A stretch of 39,326 bases of DNA, taken from the NCBI GenBank assembly GCA_946499885.1, contig CAMMTN010000015.1:1-39326 (forward strand). The letters run 5' to 3'. Positions 7,215 to 17,172 of this stretch are shown here, piece by piece. The DNA is from an uncultured Clostridium sp. (GTDB lineage: Bacteria > Bacillota > Clostridia > TANB77 > CAG-508). Each line of letters starts with the position of its first letter. Within the stretch, counting starts at the first letter, position 1. The notes under the pieces are model-generated. The model was not told where the DNA came from and did no database searches. It saw only the letters and a program-made list of their open reading frames with translations. Position numbers and translations under genes: made by a program.

Positions 7215-8198
7215 ATGTCAGTTCATTTATTGTATGGAGAAGAAACTTATCTTTTAGAAACAAAATTAAAAAGGATAAAAAAAGATTTTGGAGAATTGGT
7301 AAATGGAATTAATTTTATTAGAATAGATGATACAAATGCGCAAGAGTTGATTGAAGATATAGAAACTTCTGCCTTTGGATATGAGAAAAAGTTAATTATA
7401 GCACGAAATACAGGGCTTTTCAAGAAAGAAAAGAAAACTGCAAAAGGGCAAGAATTAGTAGTAAATAAATTAATGAATAAAATTGCAGAGTATATAAATG
7501 AGAATATATCTGTAATAAATGAAGCAGTAGAGCTAGTTTTTGTGGAGGAGGAAGCGGAAAAAAATGCTTTATATAAAGCTATAGAAAAAAATGGAGAAAT
7601 ACTAGAATTCGCTTTACTTAAATTACCAGAATTAATTCAAAATATCCAAAAAATTTGCGTAGCATATAAAGTTAAAATTGATAATGGAACTGCTAAGTAT
7701 TTTATTGAATGTTGTGGGACAAGCATGCAAGAATTAATAAATGAAATTAGGAAACTAATTGAATTTGTAGGACAAGATGGAATAATAACAACAAAGGAAA
7801 TAGATCTATTATCAATTAAACAAATAGATAGTGTAATATTTGATTTAACAGATAATCTAGGAAAAAAAGATACAAAAAAAGCTATTGAAGTATTAAATAA
7901 CTTAATTTACGAAAAAGAGCCAATACAAAAAATATTAATAACGTTATACAATCATTTTAAAAAATTATATATAGTAAAAATTGCAGAGGAATATAGAAAA
8001 GATTTAGCATCAGCAATGCAATTAAAACCAAATCAATTATTTTTAACTACAAAATATAAGATGCAAGCTAAGTATTTTTCTAAGCAAGAGATAGAAAAAA
8101 TATTGGAGGAATTTATAAATTTAGATGCAAATTATAAAGTTGGATTGATAGATATAAATATAGGCTTAGAGGCTATACTTTGTAAGTATTGCTCTTAA
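7215..8198 (+). CDS. holA: DNA polymerase III subunit delta
   Basis: HolA is the delta subunit of the clamp loader that opens the sliding clamp. The 327-residue product starts MSVHLLYGEETYLLETKLKRI, the typical HolA N-terminus with the YGEE/D-Y-L signature. It continues with the expected pattern of an N-terminal AAA-like domain without Walker motifs, a middle domain (QNIQKICVAYKVKI), and a C-terminal helical collar domain (ending NIGLEAILCKYCS). ATG 7215 is chosen because AAAAGGAGAT lies at optimal spacing. The frame stays open upstream but that part is the inverted repeat. The gene is downstream of ruvC. Confidence 0.9.
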   Translation: MSVHLLYGEETYLLETKLKRIKKDFGELVNGINFIRIDDTNAQELIEDIETSAFGYEKKLIIARNTGLFKKEKKTAKGQELVVNKLMNKIAEYINENISVINEAVELVFVEEEAEKNALYKAIEKNGEILEFALLKLPELIQNIQKICVAYKVKIDNGTAKYFIECCGTSMQELINEIRKLIEFVGQDGIITTKEIDLLSIKQIDSVIFDLTDNLGKKDTKKAIEVLNNLIYEKEPIQKILITLYNHFKKLYIVKIAEEYRKDLASAMQLKPNQLFLTTKYKMQAKYFSKQEIEKILEEFINLDANYKVGLIDINIGLEAILCKYCS

Positions 8199-8240
8199 AA
8201 TATCTATATAAAAATATTTTAAGAATTATAACAAATAATG

Positions 8241-8269
8241 TTGAAATTTAGTTTTTTATGGTATATAAT
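8241..8269 (+). promoter_or_regulatory. Sigma-A-type promoter for the polysaccharide locus
   Basis: TTGAAA (8241-8246) and a perfect TATAAT (8264-8269) are 17 bases apart, with galE starting 32 bases later. It is the best match to a consensus promoter in front of the polysaccharide genes. Confidence 0.75.
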
Positions 8270-8301
8270 GACGATGTCTAAAAAGAAAGGAATTGATACG
8301 A

Positions 8302-9312
8302 ATGACGATTTTAGTAACTGGTGGAGCTGGATATATAGGCAGTCATACGGTTGTAGAAATCTTAAATAATGATATGGATGTTATTATAATAGATAATTTT
8401 TCTAATAGTAAACCAGAGGTTTTAGAAAGTATTAAAAAAATAACAGGGAAGAATTTTAAATTTTATGAGATAGATTATTTGAATAGAGAAGAACTAGAAA
8501 AAGTTTTTGAAGAAAATCCTGACATAGATGTAGTAATTAATTTCGCAGGGTTTAAAGCTGTTGGAGAATCAGTACAAAAGCCAATAGAATATTATATAAA
8601 TAATGTATCAGGTGCTTTAGTACTTTTAGATACTATGAAAAAATTTAGTATAAAGAAATTTGTATTCAGTTCATCTGCTACAGTATATGGTGAAGATAAT
8701 GAAATACCATATGTTGAAACAATGAAAACTGGTGGAACTACAAATCCTTATGGTACAACAAAATTATTTATAGAGCAAATATTACAAGATATATATAAAT
8801 CAGACAATTCATGGGATATAGCTATTTTAAGATATTTCAATCCTATAGGAGCCCATGAAAGTGGATTAATAGGAGAAGAACCACAAGGTATACCAAATAA
8901 TTTAATGCCTTATGTTGTTAGAGTTGCATCAGGACAACTAAAAGAACTATCAGTATTTGGAAAAGATTATCCAACACCAGATGGAACAGGAGTAAGAGAT
9001 TACATACATGTAGTTGATTTAGCAAAAGGACATGTAAAAGCTATAGAAAAATTAAACAAAGAAAATAAGGGACTATATATATATAACCTAGGTACAGGAA
9101 ATGGATATAGTGTGTTAGATATAGTACATACTTTTGAAAAAGTGACAGGCAAAAAAGTTCCTTATAAAATAGCTCCAAGAAGAGAAGGAGATCTAGCTGT
9201 AGCATATGCAAATGCAGAAAAGACTTATAAAGAACTAAATTGGAAAGCAGAAAAAAGTTTAGAAGATATGTGTAGGGATTCTTGGAATTATATAGTGAAA
9301 AAAAAAGGATAA
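8302..9312 (+). CDS. galE: UDP-glucose 4-epimerase
   Basis: GalE interconverts UDP-glucose and UDP-galactose with bound NAD. The 336-residue product is an extended short-chain dehydrogenase: the NAD-binding TGGAGYIGSHT is at 6-16, followed by the Ser-rich VFSSSATVYG, the catalytic Tyr-x3-Lys in NPYGTTK, and the GalE hallmark GVRDYIHVVDLAKGH. ATG 8302 has AAAGGAATT at good spacing; an in-frame TTG nine bases upstream is less likely. It is the first gene of the polysaccharide locus and supplies UDP-galactose or a related UDP-hexose. Confidence 0.93.
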   Translation: MTILVTGGAGYIGSHTVVEILNNDMDVIIIDNFSNSKPEVLESIKKITGKNFKFYEIDYLNREELEKVFEENPDIDVVINFAGFKAVGESVQKPIEYYINNVSGALVLLDTMKKFSIKKFVFSSSATVYGEDNEIPYVETMKTGGTTNPYGTTKLFIEQILQDIYKSDNSWDIAILRYFNPIGAHESGLIGEEPQGIPNNLMPYVVRVASGQLKELSVFGKDYPTPDGTGVRDYIHVVDLAKGHVKAIEKLNKENKGLYIYNLGTGNGYSVLDIVHTFEKVTGKKVPYKIAPRREGDLAVAYANAEKTYKELNWKAEKSLEDMCRDSWNYIVKKKG

Positions 9313-9367
9313 TATATGTATAATAAACATGTATATAATATAAAATGCAAAAAAAGAGGTAAGACAA

Positions 9368-11230
9368 ATGAATATTTTGATTAATAAAGTAAAATTAACA
9401 AAGGTTATATTATGTGTATTAGATATTTTTATTATAATATTATCTTATTTTGTTACGAAGTTATTTCTTTTTGACGATATTATTTTAAATGATTTAACTA
9501 TTATTAAATTATCTAATACAATTATTTTAGCAATTATTGTATATGAATTTTTCTTGAATTTATTTGAAGTATATAAAAATATAACAATTTACGAAAGCTC
9601 AAAAGAGTATTTTAGTTATGCGCTAGCATCTATGGCTTCTTGCAATACAGTGTTTCTATTGGGAATTATTTTTAATATAGAAATTGTGTCACCTAAAGAA
9701 AATATTTTAGCAGGAATATTTATAGCTATAGCTATGGTATTTTACAGAGTAGTAATTAAATTCATGCTAACAAACAAAATTACAATTATGTCAGAAAATG
9801 AAAGAAAAAACCTATTAATTATAGGAGGCGGAGAAGCTGCTACAGAAGTTGTAAAAAATATAAAATCTACATTGATAAGTAGTTATAATATAATAGGAAT
9901 TATTGATGATAATTCAAAAAAAGAAAATTGTAAAATCAATGGTGTAAAAATATTAGGAAATAGAAACGATATTATAAAAATATGTAGAGAAAGAAAGATA
10001 GATATTATATTTTTTGCAATTTCTAATATTGATACCAAAAACAAAAAGGAAATTTTAGCAATTTGTCAAGAAACAGGAGTAAAATTAAGAATTTTACCAG
10101 GAATACAAGATTTTATTACAGATAAAAATATAATGCAAAATTTAAGAGATGTAGAAATAGAAGATATTTTAGGAAGAGATCCAATTGTATTAGATAATTC
10201 TAATATAGAAGAATTAATAAAGAATAATACTATTCTTATAACAGGAGCAGGTGGTTCAATAGGGTCAGAGCTTTGCAGGCAAATAGCAAAATACGAACCT
10301 AAAGAAATGGTCTTATTTGATATTTATGAAAATAATTTATATGATATAGAATTAGAACTTAAAGCCAATTATGATAACATAAAAATAGATGCTATAATAG
10401 GTAGCGTAAGAGATAAAAATAAATTAGATAGTGTATTTCAAAAATATAATCCATATCTTGTTTTTCATGCAGCAGCGCATAAACATGTACCATTAATGGA
10501 AGAAAGTCCATTAGAAGCAATTAAAAACAATGTATTTGGTACATATAATGTTGTGAATTATTGTGATAAGTATAATGTAAAAAGATGCATACTTATTTCA
10601 ACAGACAAGGCAGTTAATCCTACAAATATTATGGGAGCAACAAAGAGAATGTGTGAAATGATAATTCAAGCAAAGGATAAAGTAAGCAAGACAGAATTTG
10701 TTGCAGTAAGATTTGGAAATGTATTAGGAAGTAATGGTTCAGTAGTACCGCTATTTAAAAAACAAATTGCAAAAGGTGGACCAGTTACTGTAACACATAA
10801 AGATATTACAAGATTTTTTATGACTATACCTGAAGCGGTACAACTTGTTTTGCAAGCTATAACATATGCTAAAGGTGGAGAAATATTTGTATTAGATATG
10901 GGAGAACCTGTAAAAATTTATGATTTAGCAGTAAGCCTTATAAAATTATCTGGATTGCAACCAGAAATAGATATACCAATAAAAATTACAGGATTAAGAC
11001 CTGGCGAAAAATTATATGAAGAAATATTAATGTCTGAAGAAGGACTTAAAAGTACTGCTCATAGTAAAATATTTATAGCAAAGCCATCAAAGATTACGAT
11101 GGAGGATGTAGAAAAAAAACTTGCTATATTGGAAGAAACAATAAAAGATGAAGATATAAAGCTATCTCATATTAAAGCTAATATGAGAAAAGTAGTTCCA
11201 ACATATAAGGAAAGAAATGAAGAAAAATAA
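9368..11230 (+). CDS. Membrane-bound UDP-sugar 4,6-dehydratase (PglF/CapD/WbpM family)
   Basis: The 620-residue protein starts with about four hydrophobic segments (residues 10-140) and then has two Rossmann-like units. The first contains LLIIGGGEAATEVV (CoA-binding-like). The second is the catalytic SDR unit with ILITGAGGSIGSELCRQI, VFHAAAHKHVPLME, LISTDKAVNPTNIMGATKR and FGNVLGSNGSV. Met replaces Tyr in the MGATK motif, as is characteristic of this family. These enzymes convert UDP-GlcNAc to a 4-keto-6-deoxy sugar, the entry to bacillosamine or related amino sugars. The gene sits between galE and the phosphoglycosyl transferase, fitting synthesis of the first sugar of the repeat unit. Confidence 0.9.
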   Translation: MNILINKVKLTKVILCVLDIFIIILSYFVTKLFLFDDIILNDLTIIKLSNTIILAIIVYEFFLNLFEVYKNITIYESSKEYFSYALASMASCNTVFLLGIIFNIEIVSPKENILAGIFIAIAMVFYRVVIKFMLTNKITIMSENERKNLLIIGGGEAATEVVKNIKSTLISSYNIIGIIDDNSKKENCKINGVKILGNRNDIIKICRERKIDIIFFAISNIDTKNKKEILAICQETGVKLRILPGIQDFITDKNIMQNLRDVEIEDILGRDPIVLDNSNIEELIKNNTILITGAGGSIGSELCRQIAKYEPKEMVLFDIYENNLYDIELELKANYDNIKIDAIIGSVRDKNKLDSVFQKYNPYLVFHAAAHKHVPLMEESPLEAIKNNVFGTYNVVNYCDKYNVKRCILISTDKAVNPTNIMGATKRMCEMIIQAKDKVSKTEFVAVRFGNVLGSNGSVVPLFKKQIAKGGPVTVTHKDITRFFMTIPEAVQLVLQAITYAKGGEIFVLDMGEPVKIYDLAVSLIKLSGLQPEIDIPIKITGLRPGEKLYEEILMSEEGLKSTAHSKIFIAKPSKITMEDVEKKLAILEETIKDEDIKLSHIKANMRKVVPTYKERNEEK

Positions 11231-11270
11231 AATATATGATTAGTACTTATAGTAAAGGAGCAGATGAAAA

Positions 11271-11919
11271 ATGGGGAAGAAGAAAATATATTTATACATA
11301 AAAAGATTAATTGATATTATTTTATCTTCTTTAGCTATTATTATTTTATTTATCCCAGGAATAATAATATCAATTTGTATAAAAATAGAGTCAAAAGGAC
11401 CAGTATTTTTTAAACAGAAAAGAGTGGGAAAAAATAAAAAATATTTTATGATATATAAATTTAGAACAATGAGAACTGATACTCCAAAGGATATGCCTAC
11501 ACATATGTTAAATAATCCTGATTTATATATAACTAAAGTAGGAAGAATTTTAAGAAAGACTAGTCTAGATGAACTTCCACAAATAATAAATATAATAAAA
11601 GGTAATATGAGTATTATAGGGCCTAGACCAGCACTTTGGAATCAGGATGATTTGATAGCTGAAAGGGATAAATATTATGCAAATGATATTAGACCGGGAC
11701 TAACAGGGCTTGCACAAATTAGCCGGAAGAGATGAATTAGAAATACCATTAAAAGCTAAGTTGGATGGAGAATATACAAAAAATTTCTCTTTTTTACTAG
11801 ATGCAAAAATTTTTTTTAAGACTATTATCAAAGTTTTTGAAAGTGATGGAGTGGTAGAAGGAAAAGTAGAGAAAGAGGAGAAAAATAGTGAAGAGAATTT
11901 TAATAACGGGCAAGAATAG
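11271..11919 (+). CDS. Undecaprenyl-phosphate sugar phosphotransferase (phosphoglycosyl transferase), +1 frameshift at CGG
   Basis: This is a bacterial sugar transferase of the PglC/WbaP catalytic-domain type, which starts the repeat unit by moving a sugar phosphate onto undecaprenyl phosphate. It has one N-terminal membrane segment (residues 12-37), then GPVFFKQKRVGKN, IYKFRTMRTDT, LRKTSLDELPQIINIIKG and MSIIGPRPAL. The zero frame ends AQISRKR at codon 154 because codon 152 is CGG (11724-11726), with TGA two codons on. Skipping C11724 gives GGA AGA GAT GAA (GRDE), the conserved glycine of the family's GLTGLAQI(N/S)GRD motif. It continues to 11919 for 215 residues. The 3' end overlaps the next gene by 32 bp, which supports the restored frame. 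Confidence 0.9.
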
Positions 11920-12745
11920 TTATATTGGAAAACATGTTAAAGATTGGCTAGAAAATGGTTCAAAACTTTATGAAGTAACAGAAATTGATGTGAAAACACA
12001 AGATTGGATACAAGAAGATTTCTCGAAATATGATACAATTCTTCATGTGGCGGGTATAGCACATGTATCAACTAATAAAAAATTAGAAGATTTATATTAT
12101 AAAGTAAATAGAGATTTAGCAATAGATGTTGCAAAAAAAGCAAAACAAGAAAAAGTAGGACAATTTATATTTATGAGTTCCATGATTATATATGGAGATG
12201 ACGAAACTGTCGGAAAAATAAGAGTGATTGATAAAAATACAGTCCCACAACCTAAAAACTTTTATGGAGCTAGTAAATTACAAGCAGAGCAAGGAATACA
12301 ACAGTTAGAAGATGAAAATTTTAAAACAGTTATAGTACGTACACCAATGGTTTATGGTCCAAACTGCAAAGGGAATTTTCAAAGGTTAAAGAAAATTGCA
12401 AAACTTAGTCCGATTTTTCCAGACATAGAAAACGATAGAAGTATGATATATATAGATAATCTTTGTGAATTCATAAAACAATTAATAGATACTGAAAAGC
12501 ATGGAATTTTTTTTCCTCAAAATAAAGAATATATTAGTACAAAGCAAATTATACAAGTCATGGCTGAAAATATGAATAAGAAGATACATTTTATAAAATT
12601 ATTTAATCCTATCTTAAAATTATTATCTAGAAAAATAAATTTAATTAATAAAGTATTTGGAACTAAAATTTATGCAAAAGAATTGTCAGAAGAATTTGAT
12701 TATATCGTAGTAGATAATGAAGAATCAATAAGGAGAAGTGTATAA
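11888..12745 (+). CDS. NAD-dependent epimerase/dehydratase
   Basis: The 285-residue product is an extended short-chain dehydrogenase. The nucleotide-binding start is RILITGKNSYIGKHV, followed by LHVAGIAHV, FIFMSSMIIYG, the catalytic Tyr-x3-Lys in NFYGASK, and VRTPMVYGP. It most resembles small UDP-sugar epimerases of surface polysaccharide clusters (GalE/WbpV/Gne-like), but the substrate cannot be read from the sequence. The start is GTG, with GAGAAAGAGGAG upstream, lying within the end of the phosphoglycosyl transferase gene. The two genes are thus translationally coupled. Confidence 0.85.
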   Translation: MKRILITGKNSYIGKHVKDWLENGSKLYEVTEIDVKTQDWIQEDFSKYDTILHVAGIAHVSTNKKLEDLYYKVNRDLAIDVAKKAKQEKVGQFIFMSSMIIYGDDETVGKIRVIDKNTVPQPKNFYGASKLQAEQGIQQLEDENFKTVIVRTPMVYGPNCKGNFQRLKKIAKLSPIFPDIENDRSMIYIDNLCEFIKQLIDTEKHGIFFPQNKEYISTKQIIQVMAENMNKKIHFIKLFNPILKLLSRKINLINKVFGTKIYAKELSEEFDYIVVDNEESIRRSV

Positions 12746-12746
12746 A

Positions 12747-13901
12747 ATGAAAAAAGCATTAATTATTGCTTCTGTACCATCAATGATAGAGCAATTTAAT
12801 ATGAATAATATAAAAATACTACAGGAGTTAGGCTACCAAGTTGATGTTGCAACTAATTTCCAAAATAGTGGAACTATTAGCGAAGAGCGTACAGAAGAAT
12901 TTAAAAAAGAATTAGCCAGTATAAATGTAAAGTGCTATAATGTACTTTTTTCGCGAAATCCATTTTCATTATCTAATATAAAAGCATATAAAGAAATAAA
13001 AAAAATTGTACAAGAAGATAATCACTATGATATTATACATATGCATTCTCCAATTGGTGGAGTATGTGGAAGACTTGCTTGCAAAAAAATATTTGGAAGA
13101 GATTTAAAAGTTATTTATACAGCACATGGATTTCATTTTTATAAGGGGGCACCATTGTTAAATTGGTTATTATATTACCCAATAGAAAAATGGCTATCAA
13201 AATATACTGATATATTAATTACTATAAATGAAGAAGACTATAGTATTGCTAAGAAAAAATTTAAAGCTAAGAAGATTGAATTAGTGCATGGAGTTGGAGT
13301 TGATATTGAAAAATTTAATTTTAAAATGAGTAGATATGAAAGACAACAACTAAGAGAAAGCCTAGGATTAAGAGATAATGATTTTGTTATGATATATGTG
13401 GCAGAGCTTAGTAAAAGAAAAAATCAAGAAATGCTGTTAAAAACAATGAAAAAATTAACAAAAAAAGATAATACAATAAAACTATTATTAGTTGGGAAAG
13501 ATTCCTTAAATGGAAAGTTACAAAAATTTACTATTAAAAATAAATTAGACAATAATATTAATTTCTTGGGATATAGAAAGGATATATACAAATTATTAAA
13601 AGTAAGTGATTTATTAGTGTCTACCTCTAGGCAAGAAGGATTACCAGTTAATGTAATAGAAGGGCTAATGTCTGGACTTTGGGCAGTTGTAACAAATTGT
13701 AGAGGCAATAGAGATTTAATAGAGAATGAAGAAAATGGTTATATAGTAAAGAATAAAAAACAATTAATAGAAAAAATATTACAAACAAAAGAAAATAAAG
13801 ACTTACTATATAAAAATAATAAAAATTATTGCAATATGGAAAAATACGATAAAAAAAATATACTTGAAGGAATGAAGACAATATATTTATGGAAAGGATA
13901 G
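12747..13901 (+). CDS. Glycosyltransferase family 4 (GT-B)
   Basis: The product (384 residues) has a GT-B fold. The N-terminal half has MHSPIGGVCGRLACK and YTAHGFHFYKG, typical of EpsD/EpsF-like transferases. The C-terminal donor-binding half has VHGVGVDIEKF, AELSKRKNQEMLL and STSRQEGLPVNVIEGLMSG with the E-x7-E motif. It is expected to add a sugar to the lipid-linked repeat unit on the cytosolic face of the membrane. ATG 12747 is one base after the preceding stop, with AGGAG at 12731; a GTG nine bases upstream lies too close to that site. Confidence 0.88.
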   Translation: MKKALIIASVPSMIEQFNMNNIKILQELGYQVDVATNFQNSGTISEERTEEFKKELASINVKCYNVLFSRNPFSLSNIKAYKEIKKIVQEDNHYDIIHMHSPIGGVCGRLACKKIFGRDLKVIYTAHGFHFYKGAPLLNWLLYYPIEKWLSKYTDILITINEEDYSIAKKKFKAKKIELVHGVGVDIEKFNFKMSRYERQQLRESLGLRDNDFVMIYVAELSKRKNQEMLLKTMKKLTKKDNTIKLLLVGKDSLNGKLQKFTIKNKLDNNINFLGYRKDIYKLLKVSDLLVSTSRQEGLPVNVIEGLMSGLWAVVTNCRGNRDLIENEENGYIVKNKKQLIEKILQTKENKDLLYKNNKNYCNMEKYDKKNILEGMKTIYLWKG

Positions 13902-13912
13902 ATGAATTCTAT

Positions 13913-14722
13913 ATGGAAAATGAGAAAATCTCTATAATAATGGGAATATACAATTGCGATAGATATTTAAGAGAAAGTATCGAATCAATATTAAGTCAAA
14001 CATATAAAAACTGGGAATTAATAATGTGTGATGATGGGTCAACTGATAATACATATAAAATTGCAAAAGAATATGAAAATAGATATCCAGATAAAATAAT
14101 TCTTCTAAAAAATAAAGAAAACAAGGGACTTAATTATACTTTAAATAAATGTTTAGAAAAAGCAAGTGGAAAATATATTGCAAGGCAAGACGGAGATGAT
14201 ATTTCAATATCTACTAGATTTGAAAAAGAAATCAATTTTCTAAAAGAAAATAAAGATTATGCTTTTGTAACTTCTAACATGATTCTTTTTGATGAAAGTG
14301 GAGAATGGGGAAAGACAAAGAATAAGGAGAAGCCAAACAAAATAGATTTTGTTAAAGGTAGTCCTTTTTGTCATGCTCCATGTTTAATAAAAAAAGAAAT
14401 ATTTGAAGAAGTTAAAGGATATTCAGTAGATAAAAAGTTATTAAGAGTAGAAGATTACCATTTATGGTTTAAAATTTATTCAAAAGGTTATATTGGTTAC
14501 ACTATACAAGAGCCTTTATATAAAGCAAGAGATGACAGAGATGCATATAAGAGAAGAAATTATAGAAATAGGATAAATGAAGCTAGAGTTAAAATTATAG
14601 GGTTTAAAATGTTGAAAATACCGATTAGATATTATATATATATTCTAAGACCACTAATTGTTGGTTTGTTACCAATGAGAGTATATGATATCTTACATAA
14701 AAATAAGTTGAAAATTAACTAA
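13913..14722 (+). CDS. Glycosyltransferase family 2 (GT-A)
   Basis: The N-terminus ISIIMGIYNCDRYLRESIES followed by LIMCDDGSTDNT and IARQDGDDIS is the GT2 nucleotide-sugar-binding signature with its DxD-type motif. FCHAPCLIKKEIFEEV and VEDYHLWFKIY are the usual acceptor-side motifs. The C-terminal part is basic and hydrophobic and may sit on the membrane. The frame also allows ATG 13889, overlapping the previous gene; 13913 was chosen because GGAAAGGAT lies upstream and the protein then starts right at the fold. Donor and acceptor sugars are unknown. Confidence 0.85.
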   Translation: MENEKISIIMGIYNCDRYLRESIESILSQTYKNWELIMCDDGSTDNTYKIAKEYENRYPDKIILLKNKENKGLNYTLNKCLEKASGKYIARQDGDDISISTRFEKEINFLKENKDYAFVTSNMILFDESGEWGKTKNKEKPNKIDFVKGSPFCHAPCLIKKEIFEEVKGYSVDKKLLRVEDYHLWFKIYSKGYIGYTIQEPLYKARDDRDAYKRRNYRNRINEARVKIIGFKMLKIPIRYYIYILRPLIVGLLPMRVYDILHKNKLKIN

Positions 14723-14734
14723 TGGAGAAGAAGG

Positions 14735-15847
14735 ATGGAAAAAATAAAAGTTGCAGAATTTGTAGGAAGTATGAACTGTGGTGGTACTGAGACTATGCTT
14801 ATGAATGTTTTGAGAAACATAGATAAGGAAAAATATGAAATTCATTTTATTGAAAATGTAAGTGAGAAATGTTGGTATGATGATGAAATAATAAGTTTAG
14901 GTGGTAAAATTATAAAACTAAAATCAAAAAAGCGTGATATCTTTAAGTATATTAAAGAATTAATAAAAATATTTCAAACAAACAAGTATAATGTAGTCCA
15001 CTCACACACATATTTACATAGTGGCATTATTATGTATGCAGCAAAAAAAGCGGGAGTAGATATACGAATAACTCATTCACATAGTAATATGAATACTATA
15101 AAACATAGTTTTGTATATAGAATAAAAAAATTGCTTATGACGAGATTAATTTTAAAGTATTCTAATAAATTTGTAGCTTGCTCTAAAGAAGCAGGTATAA
15201 GTTTATTTGGAAAAGAATTTGAAAAAAAAGGAATAATATTACATAATCCTATAGAAATAAGTAAGATTGACAATATAAATAGAGACGAAGTCAATAATAT
15301 TAAGGCTAAATATTCAATATTATCTAATAATCAAATTATTCTTGGACATGTTGGAAGATTTATTGAAATAAAAAATCATAAGTTTTTGGTAGAAATAGCT
15401 AAGATATTGTATGATAAGAATATTAATTTTAAACTTTTCTTATTAGGTGATGGTGAAAATTTTGAAAATATAAGACGCTTAGTAAAAGAATATAACCTCG
15501 AAAACCATATCATTATGACTGGAAATGTAAAAAATGTTTATGATTATATGAGTATTATGGATGTGTTTTTAATGCCATCATTATATGAAGGTTTACCTCT
15601 AACAGCCATTGAGGCACAAGCCTCAGGAGTAAACTGTATTTTATCAAATAATATTTCACCTGAAACAGATGTTGGATTGGGGATTGTAAAATTTTTAAGC
15701 TTAAGTAATATACAAAATTGGATAGAGGAAATATTAATATTAAGTGGAAAAGAAAAAATAGATAAAGAAATAATAAAAAATAAAATGATAGAAGAAAAAT
15801 ATGATACAAATAGTATAATTAAAGAATTAGAAAAATTATATAACTAA
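14735..15847 (+). CDS. Glycosyltransferase family 4 (GT-B)
   Basis: The 370-residue GT-B protein begins KVAEFVGSMNCGGTETMLMN, the EpsF-like acceptor-side signature. It then has VVHSHTYLHSGIIMYAAKKAG, LGHVGRFIEIKNHKFLVEIA, FLLGDGENF and MPSLYEGLPLTAIEAQASG in the donor site. It is well placed by GGAGAAGAAGG and ATG 14735, 12 bp after the previous gene. It presumably adds one sugar of the repeat unit. Confidence 0.88.
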   Translation: MEKIKVAEFVGSMNCGGTETMLMNVLRNIDKEKYEIHFIENVSEKCWYDDEIISLGGKIIKLKSKKRDIFKYIKELIKIFQTNKYNVVHSHTYLHSGIIMYAAKKAGVDIRITHSHSNMNTIKHSFVYRIKKLLMTRLILKYSNKFVACSKEAGISLFGKEFEKKGIILHNPIEISKIDNINRDEVNNIKAKYSILSNNQIILGHVGRFIEIKNHKFLVEIAKILYDKNINFKLFLLGDGENFENIRRLVKEYNLENHIIMTGNVKNVYDYMSIMDVFLMPSLYEGLPLTAIEAQASGVNCILSNNISPETDVGLGIVKFLSLSNIQNWIEEILILSGKEKIDKEIIKNKMIEEKYDTNSIIKELEKLYN

Positions 15848-15863
15848 CGAAAGGGAGAGAATA

Positions 15864-16994
15864 ATGATATATGTTTTGATAGTATTAGTACTTCTTAGCA
15901 TAATACCTATAATAATAAGCTACAAGAAAAATTGTAAAAAAATAATGTATTTAATATTGGCATTTGATTTTTCTTTTGCATTAGCAGTATTAGCTTATTA
16001 CTGGGTACCAAGTGAGGAATATGACTTAAGTAGATATTATACTTGGATGGATAATATGAGAATATTTAAGGGCGATATATTAATAGATTATTTGTTTTTT
16101 TCAAGAGGAGAGCCTCTTACTATGGGATATTTTTATTTAGTTGCATTGACAAATAATTATTCGTTATTACCATTTTTGCCTACATTAATAGGATATTTTA
16201 TAATGTTTTATATTATAATAGATTATTGTCAACTAAAAAAATATAGCAATAAAATGACAATATTTTTAATATTAATATTTATTGCATTATTTAAGTATAT
16301 ATTTTTAGTAAGTGGAATAAGATCCACTTTGGCAATGATATTGTGTGTCTTAGCATTATATAAGGAATTTATAAAAAATAATAATAGATGGTATATTAAA
16401 TTGTTATATTTTTTAGCTTTAGGTATACATAATGGAATAATAGCATTAATTTTTATTAGATTATTAATAAACTTTAAAAGAATACTAAGAATGAAAGTAA
16501 AAACAATAGTAATATATATAGTAATATTGATTATAATAGCATTAATTTTTTTAGTAATATTAAGTGAACAAATTGAATTTTTAAATATGATTAAACAAAA
16601 GATAATGTATTATATAGAAATAGAAACAGTTATTTCATTGCAATATTTTTACAGATGCGCACAATTAATATTATCTGCATATATGTTATTCTTAGTGTGG
16701 AAAAATAAAATATATGATGAAAAATATACAGAAAACATGAAAAAATATTATAAATTTATACAAACTCTTATTATAATGTGTTTTCTAGTATTTGTATATT
16801 ATGATATTTGGATAAGATATCTTGATTTTATATTATTTATGGAATTGCCAATAATAGCAGACTTACTTACAAGTTATAAAGATAAAAAAAATAAAGAATA
16901 TTTATTATTATTAGTGATGCTTACAGTATTTATAGTAGGAGGAATAAGGATACAGATTCCAATATTTGCAGATATGGAGTTTGTACTAAAATAG
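15864..16994 (+). CDS. EpsG-like polysaccharide polymerase (Wzy-type), integral membrane
   Basis: The 376-residue product is almost entirely hydrophobic, with about ten membrane segments. It has the EpsG-family start (short first helix, then YWVPSEEYDLSRYYTWMDNM in the first external loop) and FLVSGIRSTLAMILCVLAL, where the Arg is typical of the family. These proteins are thought to polymerise flipped repeat units outside the membrane. It lies in the middle of the glycosyltransferases. A weak 178-bp AT-rich gap with no recognisable gene follows. Confidence 0.82.
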   Translation: MIYVLIVLVLLSIIPIIISYKKNCKKIMYLILAFDFSFALAVLAYYWVPSEEYDLSRYYTWMDNMRIFKGDILIDYLFFSRGEPLTMGYFYLVALTNNYSLLPFLPTLIGYFIMFYIIIDYCQLKKYSNKMTIFLILIFIALFKYIFLVSGIRSTLAMILCVLALYKEFIKNNNRWYIKLLYFLALGIHNGIIALIFIRLLINFKRILRMKVKTIVIYIVILIIIALIFLVILSEQIEFLNMIKQKIMYYIEIETVISLQYFYRCAQLILSAYMLFLVWKNKIYDEKYTENMKKYYKFIQTLIIMCFLVFVYYDIWIRYLDFILFMELPIIADLLTSYKDKKNKEYLLLLVMLTVFIVGGIRIQIPIFADMEFVLK

Positions 16995-17172
16995 ATAATT
17001 GAATTCTTTGGGAAAAAAATTAATTGAAAAACAATTTATGATATTGGTAAGTAAATACTACAATGGATTAAATAAATATATAATAAATAAAGTTGAATAT
17101 TAAAAAAATAAAGTATTAAATAACAGAATATATAAAATTTAATTTTGTTCTATTTAAAGGAAAGGAAAATTA

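Noticed and set aside
16995-17172. Possible small gene between the EpsG-like gene and the next glycosyltransferase
   Set aside because: Only short frames with several stops; no start with a ribosome site. It may be a remnant but cannot be supported.
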